Made by a program: the position numbers and the translations under genes. 64,000 nt of DNA from Phanerodontia chrysosporium (Eukaryota; Basidiomycota; Agaricomycetes; Polyporales; Phanerochaetaceae), in assembly GCA_001910725.1 (NCBI GenBank), contig MJGA01000002.1:2046001-2110000 (forward strand). The letters are read 5' to 3'. Of this stretch, positions 56,020 through 64,000 are shown piece after piece. A model generated the notes under the pieces. It was not told the DNA's origin. It did not search any database and worked only from the letters and a program-made list of their open reading frames with translations. Within the stretch, counting starts at the first letter, position 1. Each line of letters begins with the position of its first letter.

Positions 56020-56559
56020 GGTGGCTGCAGCGTGAATTGAACTGGCACTCTCGCGAGTGTACACGCGAGCTGAAGGGATGCCTTCGCCATATCTATATTT
56101 CGGAGTGAAGGAAGTCGACCGAACAGGACATCACTTTCGCCGCGATATCTGGCGGAGAAGCACGTTCACATGTCCATGCTGGTCTTCTACGGGGCCGTTC
56201 ACATTGTCCACAAGGACCGCAGCAGCGCAAGCAGAAGTCGTCGTGTACGTAGAGCACATGGAGAAGGACACCGCAACACATGAAGATGTCCCGCGGCGGA
56301 CCGTTTACCTGCAGCTCATGTTCAGCAGGATCGTCATAAGACATGACCTTACCGATAGAAGAAAGTCCTTATCGTACGAAGGTAACGGAGAACGTGCCCG
56401 TATACCGTCGCAACGCATACCGAGTTCTTAACTGAAGACGTTGCTGCCTTCCATGCACAACCGTGACTGGTTGAAGCAACATCATTACAATCGGGGTCGC
56501 CGGGGAAATGGAGCCGTTAGGTACGAGCAACAAGGTTATAACACGTAACGTATTAGCAT
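56020..56559. other. intergenic upstream of the S28 gene
   Basis: Holds the S28 promoter and the flank of the tRNA gene. A plus-strand frame of 124 codons (56057-56431) has no features of a gene. Confidence 0.35.
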
Positions 56560-56633
56560 GGCCGACTAGCTCAGTTGGTTAGAGCGTGGTGCTAATAACG
56601 CCAAGGTCGTCGGTTCGATCCCGGCGTTGGCCA
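56560..56633 (+). tRNA. tRNA-Ile, anticodon AAU
   Basis: A complete 74-base cloverleaf: acceptor stem GGCCGAC/GTTGGCC with discriminator A, D arm GCTC-AGTTGGTTA-GAGC, anticodon stem TGGTG/CGCCA around loop CTAATAA, and T arm GTCGG-TTCGATC-CCGGC. Anticodon AAT (read as IAU after deamination) decodes isoleucine. A and B boxes (TAGCTCAGTTGG, GGTTCGATCCC) are intact and there is no intron. Confidence 0.97.
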
Positions 56634-56634
56634 C

Positions 56635-56640
56635 TTTTTT
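56635..56640 (+). terminator. RNA polymerase III terminator
   Basis: A run of six T directly after the tRNA gene on the transcribed strand. Confidence 0.85.
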
Positions 56641-56902
56641 CCTTCCTCAACGTCAGACAATCGTGAAGGTACCGTTCAGCTCCTAGGTTTACGTTCACTG
56701 TTTTGAGGGTTTCTGGGTACTTTTATCTTTCGCAATCGTTCCCTTCAGTGCAGATGCTCACGGTAGCATGCGAGTCTTTGGTATGAATTTTTCGGCGTCG
56801 CGACTCGCGAGCTGAAAGCGGTGGTACCTACCGCCTGCATGCCAGGCACTCAAAAATAAGCCCGTACACAAGCTACTGTACAATCGGTTGTAGTGGAATA
56901 TC

Positions 56903-58451
56903 TCAATCGAACGAGCCCATATCGATGCCGTAGAAGAAATGCTGAAATGACGTTCAGTTGTCGTGCTGCCGATGTGGCGACAAATCACGTACTTTATACA
57001 AGCTCATTACTTTGACGACCCACGCTTCAAGGTGGAAGATCTTCTTGTTTCCCACACGCATGCGGACCTCGTACACGGCAGCCCAGTGCATAATCTCGGC
57101 CTTCAAGCTCTCGTCGACCTTCTCAACTACTCGTGCTGCGATAGTCTGAGGCAGAGTAAGCATGACAGCGATGCGATTTTAGGTCGTGAACCAACCTTGA
57201 GAATGACGGTAGGTGGTATACAATGAGTGAGGAGCTCATATAGTTTTGTTCGGACATCCATCACTCGCTGCGGTGACTGCTCCTGAATGATCATGTCTCC
57301 TACTTTATTGCAGTAGGTCTCCCAGTCTGGTTTGGCGATTGGCCCGCTGAGGCTTCCACTGAATAGTCCCGGGGTCAGCATGCGCTCTGCCACCAGCAAA
57401 GCTTTACTGCATACGTTTGCATTTTCAGCGCCTCAAAGACGAGAAGAGCTTTCCGTAGATTGCCTTCTGCGTCTTGCGCAATCTCCTGGATGACGCTTTC
57501 GTCATCTATCCGGAAGTTCTGGCGAGATGCAACGTGCTTCATCACCGTGATCATCTACGGTGCGCGCTTTAGCATCCGCGGTGCATACACCAGGAAGGAC
57601 CGTACCTCTTCTTCCGTAGGAGCCGCCACACGCACGAGAAGGCAACGGCTCTTGATGGGGCAATCAGCTTGCTTGTGCTGTTTGCACAAAGGATGATTCG
57701 CATGTTCGACATGTATTTCTCCATGGTTCGACGAAGGGCAGCCTGCGCATCGCGGGTAAGGGAGTCGGCCTCGTTGATGACAACGACTGTAGGCAGGTTG
57801 GATTCTGTCTGTTCCGTACCCGAAGTCAAGGGGTGGCGCACCTTTGAACCTATGCCGCGCGTTGATATCTACTTGTTGTGTTTGGGCAATCTCCTTGAGA
57901 AGTTCCTGAATCACTACTCTGTCGTAGTTCCCAACTTCACTAGAGACTGTTAAGTCAAATGGCAGACTAAGGGAACGGCAACACATGCGCACCTCGGTGT
58001 GATCTCAAGGTGGAAATTACTCTGCACGACGTTCACGTCGAGCTTTCGTCGTGACGGCGTCAAGAAAACCCTCTGGTCTATCTTGAGCTGTAAGAGGGGA
58101 GCAGCATAAGTAACAGTTTTTGTATATAGCGGTAAACGCACCTTCTCCACGCCCTTCCCAAACAACTCCCTCAGCGTGCATGCAATGCGGGTTTTCTTTC
58201 CAGCCCCTGACGGCCCATAGAAGAGCATGTGTGGGAAGTCTCCTGAGGCCGCCTATAGCAGTATTCATTGAGGTGGCTGAGTTGGTGCGAGATCAAGTAT
58301 GGTACACACCAAAGACCGCAGACGGGCAGACAGGCCATGGTGGTAGTGAAGTTCCTCAAGAGATTTCGGCCGGTACTGAACATCTTGCATCTTAGAGCAA
58401 ATCTATCTAGCTTATTACCAAAACACTCACGCAGTCTACCCAAAGAGACAT
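56903..58451 (-). CDS. RFC5: replication factor C small subunit (Rfc5; human RFC3 type)
   Basis: The gene starts [20 protein letters not shown] across an intron, then [20 protein letters not shown] (Walker A, a GKK variant), [76 protein letters not shown] (degenerate Walker B NEAD) and the SRC motif in [10 protein letters not shown]. The C-terminal collar domain ends [12 protein letters not shown] at 56903. The degenerate ATPase motifs are typical of this one clamp-loader subunit. RFC loads PCNA at primer ends in replication and repair. About nine short introns; all junctions I checked are in phase. Confidence 0.9.
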
Positions 58452-58891
58452 CGTGAACGGTTGATACGGAGTTGGGTTTACGGAAGAGGTGGAGGTTGAG
58501 CAGGACGCGTCCTGGCGCCCGCGCCTGTAAGTAGGTTGTGACGTGACAGGTCGCGCCATGTCACGTCCATGCGGTCCAGTGTGCCAGTGCTCGCTGTCGG
58601 AGGTTGTCAGCCTCTTGGTTCACAAGCTTAGGTTTTTATTCGATAAACTACTTCCCGACTCCAGATATCAGCTCGTCCCCGTGCGAGCCGTAATATCAAA
58701 CGGAGGCCCATTGCTCAAGCAAAGCTTGCATCTGTTCTTAGGACCGAAAAGCCTCTGCACGGTGGCCAACTTGAATTGATGCACAAGCACAAGCCCTCCC
58801 GAATATTCGAATATTCGCCACACTGTGATCCATTTACAATTACATTCCCGTTTAGTTGTGGATATAGAATATCGGCGCCACGCAAATCTGA
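58452..58891. other. intergenic between RFC5 start and CAP2 end
   Basis: 440 bases with no supported gene; contains the RFC5 promoter. An AT-rich stretch with CGAATATTCGAATATTCG lies near 58800-58817, an imperfect palindrome. Confidence 0.35.
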
Positions 58892-60010
58892 CTACCGCTT
58901 GATGAAGCCGACGAGCTCCTTCTGCAGCTCGCGTTGTCTCCGCGCCTTCTCGAGGTCTTCTAGACTGCGAAGCTCAAATACAACGTCTCGTGTCTTGCCA
59001 AAGTATACCTGCAATATTTGTCAGTATCGTGAATGAGGTAGGGTGCGTGTGGAAGTTAGGACGGACCTCCTGTAAGAGGTTACGCATCTTGATCTCCATG
59101 TCCTCAATCATCCGACCGATGTTCGTGATATGCGAGTTCTGGTCCTGCAAAGAGTGATCTTGCTCCGTCTGCGGAGATGTATCAGCAGCCGAATAGGATA
59201 CACTGTACAAATGACGCACTTGTCTCGTCATGCTTCCGCTAAGCGTGACCTCCCCGTCTCGTTTCGCCTCGATCTTGTCATCCTTGGCTTTCTGAGCGAC
59301 GCCACGGTTCACCATAGAAAGCATGATCGTCGACGTCAGCTTGTAGTGAGCCTGCCGTCCGCGTTCAGCGACCTCGAAGACGTGGATGGAGTCCCATGCA
59401 CCCGAGGGCTCAGATGGTGAACTAGAGGTGAGGGCTGTGGGTCACAGTAAGGCAACAAAGTAGCACAAGTAGATGCATAGACTGACACTTCTTCAAGAGC
59501 ACTACACCAGCAAATCCGCCGTCCTCGAGGTCCCAAAGGAATACGGATGAGACACCGCCTTCATAGTACCTGAAGTACAGTACTAAGTAAAATTAGAGGT
59601 CTTCAATAGCCATTTATTGACTTACATCTCCCGGTAGGTGTCAAAGGCCTCGTTGGCAATGATCTCGAGTTTCCGCAGCTTGGCCGAAGGCACGGTACCG
59701 TCATCCAGCGGTGGGTCGTACTCGTTCGACCATGGCGACCTATCCGTCATCCACCTCGTCACAAACCGCTGACAGCGCACAGTCCACATAATACTCACCG
59801 ATAGCTCTCACCATCCCTGTTGTAATCGCACGCGAGGTACTCCCTGCCCGTCTCTCGATCGACCATCACCTTGAGCGGCTGGTCAACGCTGCCCAGGAGG
59901 TCATCGGCGTAGTCGGGACACATCCCAACGAGCGCAGCCACGTTCTCCTCCACATGTGTCGGCGGGAGACGGCGCATGAGGTCAAGCATCGAGTCGACGA
60001 GGTCTGTCAT
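58892..60010 (-). CDS. CAP2: F-actin-capping protein beta subunit
   Basis: Start at 60008-60010. Exon 1 (59799-60010) encodes [36 protein letters not shown] and [14 protein letters not shown]; exon 2 (59626-59739) [18 protein letters not shown]; exon 3 (59489-59569) [27 protein letters not shown]. Later exons give [28 protein letters not shown], a helix ([28 protein letters not shown]) and the actin-binding tail ending VGFIKR with stop at 58892-58894. CapZ caps filament barbed ends together with the alpha subunit. Length (roughly 290 residues) and all blocks match the family. Confidence 0.93.
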
Positions 60011-60246
60011 GCTGGGCAGCCAGATACGGTGACGTCTGGGTGAGGATAGGAAGGTGGGAAGGCAGGAAGCTTAAGGAGGGTCTACAACCGGAGATGCAAG
60101 GCGCTGTCAGCGTTCCGTGGATGAGATCTTGAGCGAGGACGAGTGCAAAGCTTACAGCGAGCGTTGCCGCGTCGACTGGTCGAGATGGTGAGTGGCAAGT
60201 GCGAAGCGCCCATAGATCGGAGACGCAGTACGCTCGAGCCGCAATC
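60011..60246. promoter_or_regulatory. divergent promoter CAP2/ASA1
   Basis: 236 bases between opposed start codons. No TATA box is evident. Confidence 0.4.
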
Positions 60247-61752
60247 ATGCCTGCCAATGCTCTACCACCACCTTCTGCGCCTACACATCTCATACGCGCA
60301 CACACCGCTGCAGTCAATGTACTGCACTTCTCGCCAGACAATGAGCGGCTGTACTCTGGGGACGCAGAGGGAAATGTGATCATGACCTCGACGCGCTCAT
60401 TGCGTCCCCTCGCGAACTGGCGAGCGCATACGAATAGTATTCTGGGCCTGGAAGAGTGGGGGGAAACCATAATAACGTGAGTTCATACTCTCCCTCGTCT
60501 GCCCGACGCACTGAAACGGAATTTCGTAGACATGGCCGTGACAACAAATTGCACGTATGGCAGCTTCCCCTCGATCCCGCCCGGAAGGTCGGCGAGTCCG
60601 CAACGACGCCTGGGCTCTCCAAGCCAGAGCTGCGTTATTCCATGGACGTCAATGCGTTGAACTATTGTCGCTTCTCCCTTCTCCCTCTGCCTGAGAATAC
60701 GGAGGCGGGAGAGCCGGTGGCTCTTCTGGCCATACCTAATCTCGTCGAATCCGCCTTCGTATGAGCCGTCCCTCCTATCCCAGTTGCCGGTAGAGACTGA
60801 TGCAAGAGTTTGCATCTAGGCCGACGTGTGGGAGCTGCCGTCCAGAATCGGCTGCATGCTGCCATAGGCAAGGACGGGCCAAAGCAGCCGTCCGATTCTG
60901 ACGGACGCGACCCCATAAATCCTATCGGTGCGTTTCGTTTGGTTAGCACTCCTGTGTAGTCCTTACCATGTCCCTAGGTATTATTATGTCTATGCACCTG
61001 TTCTATAGCCCTCTGTCACCGGAGAGCGGCCAGAGACAGCTCCGGCTCCTGTGCGGCTACGAGAACGGAAGTGTCACGCTGCGCGGATACCGACATGATG
61101 ACCGGCAGAGGCCGTCCGTCGAGGGCATAGGCTGGGACACACTCTGGAGCGTCAAGCTGCATGTAGAAAGCGGTATGTATCTACCGTACGCGTCGAGTGT
61201 GGAGTGGCGGCTCATCCGCACTAGTCATGGCCATGGCCGTTAACCGGACAAACACGCTCGCCCTGTCCGTCTCTGCCGACCACATCGTCGGGCGGTACGA
61301 CCTGGACGCGGCGGCCGACGGGCAGGATCCTGCGCGCGTCAGGCGGCATGCACCGTGCACAGAACGAAAAACCCCGGGAACGGCGCGGTCTGCATCAGGG
61401 ACGACGGGCGGGTCTGCGCCGTTGGCGGCTGGGACGGGAGGTGTGCCTCTCCATTTGGAAACGAGGTGCTCGTCGTGTTTCGTTCTGACGCGCCCCGCCC
61501 TGCAGGGTCCGCCTATACTCCACGAAGACCCTGAGACCCCTGGGCACGCTCGAGTACCACAAGAAGAGCTCCCAGGCCGTCGCCTTCGCGCGCTACCAGC
61601 ACGAGCGGCCGCGTGCGGTCGCAGACGCAGATGTAAACGACGACGACGAGTTCTCGGAGGAGGAACAGGCGGCGCGGCGGCGCTGGCTGGCTGTCGGAAG
61701 CCAGGACGGTCGGGTCTCTGTGTGGTCGCTGATCTCGTTTGAGAGGTCGTAG
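60247..61752 (+). CDS. ASA1: ASTRA-associated protein 1, WD40 protein (two frame breaks)
   Basis: Exons 60247-60476, 60530-60758, 60820-60927, 60978-61172, 61225-61440 and 61506-61752. WD repeats are visible: LIRAHTAAVNVLHFSPDNERLYSGDAEG at the start, HGRDNKLHVWQLP, LLCGYENGSVTLRGY, LSVSADHIVGRYDL, VCAVGGWDGR-VRLYSTKTLRPLGTLEYHKKSSQAVAFA and a terminal LAVGSQDGRVSVWSL. Asa1 belongs with the TTT/ASTRA module that helps mature PIKK kinases. The frame steps near 60850 and near 61350; adding one base at each gives 408 residues and restores the conserved CTVHRTKNPGNGAVCIRDDG block. Confidence 0.85.
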
Positions 61753-62296
61753 CGACCCGTGGGCGGCTCGCCCGCCGCGGTGCTGTCGCGAGAACGTTCT
61801 GTGGACGCTTCGACTTCTCAGGCACTAGTACCTAACGGTCTGAACACGCGTAACTTGCAAAGGGCCGTGCTGTAGAATCTGCACGCTGCAGGACGCGGCC
61901 TTTCTGCCGTAGGGGAGACGTGGCTCGTCGAGAGCGCACCGTGGCATGTACCAGCCGTGTACAATGATCATTCGGCGATGACCGTGAGATAGAGGTCAGG
62001 CATGCGGGGACCCGTGCTGGGACGTGTGATGCCACCCTTCGAGCTACCAGTGCGCAATCCATCAAGATTAAAGCTTTCTAATGTACACAGCATACTTGCG
62101 TCAGCTGGTCGCGCGGCGATACATATCAAGCGTCCGGAGAGTAAGCTTCCCATCGACCAGGAAGTATTGCATGAGAGAACGAGGAGGCAAAAGGAGGCAT
62201 CTGTCGTAAAGCAGGGATCGACAGGGTCGTGTGCGCACTCGAGACGGGTGTAGCAACGACGTGATGCACCCCGTTGGCGGGGAGGGCCCGCGCTGC
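61753..62296. other. convergent intergenic region
   Basis: Holds the 3' ends of ASA1 and the cyclophilin gene. Frames seen here are short and overlapping with no splice signals. No gene. Confidence 0.4.
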
Positions 62297-63254
62297 TTAC
62301 CGCCCGACGAGTTGCGCGTCTGCAATAGGGTTTGCATGGATGGTGACCTGGTGACAAGCAGTGCGGTCAGCCTCCCGTCGGGAGCCAGGCATGACAATTG
62401 GGAAAAGAGTCAGGGTCCGCCGGAGCAGACCCCGTCCGAGACGGTGAGGAGCCCCGGTGGGAAGCCGAGCGAAACGCGACCACACGGTGGCAGCCCGGGA
62501 TGGGACTTACGTGAGTCAGCTTTATCTCGTTGAGCGGCCTGTTTTTTGCATTGACCGGGACGCGCTCCATCGCGTCGAGTGTCGAGTCGGCGCCGTCAAT
62601 GACCTGCGACGCGGTGAGCTCGGGTCAGCCAGATGGCACGTGGTGGGAACGTGCCTTGCCAAATATTGTGTATTTGCCGTCGAGGTGGGGCTGCTTTGCA
62701 TATGTGATGAAGAACTGCGACTTGTTGGTATCAGGCCCAGAGTTTGCCATCGCTAGGATACCGCGATTATTGAACTGCGGGAAGGCACATGGGATCAGTA
62801 AGGCGCTGCGCAAGCACGCGGTGGCGAGAGAGGACCTTGAGAGTGGACCTGATCTCGTCTGGGAAGGGCTTCCCCCAGATGCTCTGTCCGCCCTTGCCCG
62901 AGCCGGACGGGTCACCGGTCTGGATCATGAAGCCCTTGATGTTGCGGTGCCAGATGCAGCCATCGTAGTATCCGGAGGCGCAGAGGGCGAGAAAGTTCTG
63001 GGAGAGAGAAGGTAAGCAGGCGAGCATGCAGGCGGGGGCAGGACGGGTGGACCTCGAGTTACCTCCACAGTTTTCGGAACCGCTTCGCAGAACAATTCGC
63101 ACTGTCAACGCATCGGGTCGGAGACGGCACCGGGGACGCTGGGGGGCAGGAGGAACATACCTTGAGGTCGCCGAGGTTGGTGTGGAGGGTGACGGACTGT
63201 GTGACCCACTGAGCATGCGGGAGGGAGGAGGAGGAACGGAGAGGAACTGACCAT
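62297..63254 (-). CDS. PPIL3/Cyp10-type peptidyl-prolyl cis-trans isomerase
   Basis: Exons 63252-63254 (ATG alone), 63161-63196, 63063-63101, 62836-62997, 62655-62774, 62511-62603 and 62297-62347 give 167 residues. The cyclophilin core reads [98 protein letters not shown] and [12 protein letters not shown]. The Arg of [13 protein letters not shown] and the FF/ITY pair of the active site are present; the Trp that binds cyclosporin is replaced by His in PHLDG. PPIL3 proteins associate with the spliceosome. The fifth intron (62604-62654) starts GC rather than GT. Confidence 0.92.
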
Positions 63255-63575
63255 GGCGGATGGAGGTGGAGAGACAAGCAGAGGCCCGCGCCGGCCGAGT
63301 GCGCCACGAAGCTCCTGCTGGCGGCTGATCCGGCGGGACGGTTGCCAAAAGGGGCAGGAGGCAGCCGTGCGCGTGCCAGACTGGGCGAGATATCCACGTC
63401 CCCCGTCGTCTTCCATCACTTCGAATTTCGTGCGCTGTCTGCTCGACTTCCCATATAGATGTAGCCCGCCCTTCTGGGCTCCCGTCTTCTGTTTCCTCTC
63501 CCTTACCACCACCATCACCGCCGCTCCCCGCGTCCCCCGCGTCCACGACGGCACCCACGCCCTCGCCCCGACGCC
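63255..63575. promoter_or_regulatory. divergent promoter, cyclophilin/G-alpha
   Basis: 321 bases between opposed start codons; CT-rich in its right half, leading into the G-alpha ATG. Confidence 0.4.
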
Positions 63576-64000
63576 ATGATTTCCGCCCCGCGCCCTCCCT
63601 CTGTGCGCAGCATCGGCACCGACTACGGTGACCCAATCTCTGCTATCCTCCGCCCGCCCGTCGGCGAGTCCGAGAGAGACCGCCAGCTCAGGCTCCAGCG
63701 CGAAGCCGAGGCAAAGCGGATCAGCGACGCCATTGACGAGGAGCTCAGGGCAGAGGAGAAACGCTACAGAAAGCGCAAAGAAGATGTCAGGGTATGTTCT
63801 GTTTCGTTCACGCGACACGTATTCCGTCTTTTGCCCCTGCGTGCTACGTAGCGCGCTTGACCTACGGACGGGATGCGCCTTTTGAGATACGCTTCCTTGA
63901 ACACGAGCTGACTATTCGGCGTATCTTAAAGCTTCTCCTGCTCGGCCAGGCCGAGTCTGGCAAGTCCACACTACAGAAGCAATTCCAGCTCATGTACAAC
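63576..64000 (+). CDS. heterotrimeric G-protein alpha subunit, 5' part
   Basis: Exon 1 is 63576-63791 and exon 2 starts at 63932 and runs off the window. Exon 1 encodes an unusual N-terminus ([20 protein letters not shown], then a charged helix [38 protein letters not shown]) in place of the short MGxxxS myristoylated start of classical G-alpha. Exon 2 begins with [23 protein letters not shown], the P-loop with GxxESGKST, invariant in G-alpha and its Gln-for-Ala variant. The lack of an MGxxxS start suggests one of the divergent, expanded basidiomycete G-alpha proteins rather than Gpa1. The 140-base first intron is long for this window. Confidence 0.88.

Overview
The window is nuclear DNA of a filamentous basidiomycete, most likely a wood-decay agaricomycete of the polypore kind. 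The evidence is dense genes on both strands, 50-60 base GT-AG introns in almost every gene, basidiomycete-restricted families (DUF6535, DUF6533, DUF6532), a Plavaka (KDZ-superfamily) transposase, a secreted CBM1 cellulose-binding protein and single-copy fungal housekeeping genes. Species was not determined.

Layout. 0.6-5 kb: VPS51 (GARP tethering) and a DUF6535 membrane protein. 5-15 kb: a DUF427 enzyme, a long basic low-complexity protein, DSS1 (mitochondrial 3'-5' exoribonuclease), a nucleolar-type zinc protein and an Env7/STK16-type kinase. 15.5-26 kb: ERG11, an unresolved Ser/Pro-rich gene, VMA9, a HEN1-type RNA methyltransferase, BSD2/Ndfip and a C3HC (NIPA/Rsm1) zinc-finger protein. 26.6-32.4 kb: CBM1 protein, a mitochondrial-type PPR protein and RPP0. 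49.6-64 kb: a secreted orphan, TPS1, an S28 peptidase, tRNA-Ile(AAU), RFC5, CAP2, ASA1, a PPIL3-type cyclophilin and the start of a G-alpha gene cut by the window edge.

The striking part is 32.6-48.5 kb, three genes deep in insertions. A DUF6533 membrane-protein gene (minus strand) is split inside an intron by a roughly 14.3 kb Plavaka/KDZ DNA transposon. That transposon carries an intact transposase (plus) head-to-head with a DUF6532 gene (minus). The first exon of the DUF6532 gene is in turn split by an 8.1 kb Ty3/gypsy chromovirus with a 5-base target duplication (CTATT) and two 600-base LTRs differing at one base. The retroelement has a 13-base self-priming site, an RNA leader of about 1.3 kb without a single ATG that nevertheless contains a long ORF, Gag with a zinc knuckle, and Pol with protease, RT, RNase H, integrase, chromodomain and a C-terminal dUTPase.

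A second window-wide pattern is technical. Otherwise intact genes (DUF6535, the 6.2-8.7 kb gene, HEN1, BSD2, PPR, the secreted orphan, ASA1) each become full-length only if one base is added at one or more points, several in C/G runs. This points to base under-calling in the assembly rather than pseudogenes. Exon limits come from reading splice signals and frames by eye; no searches were run.
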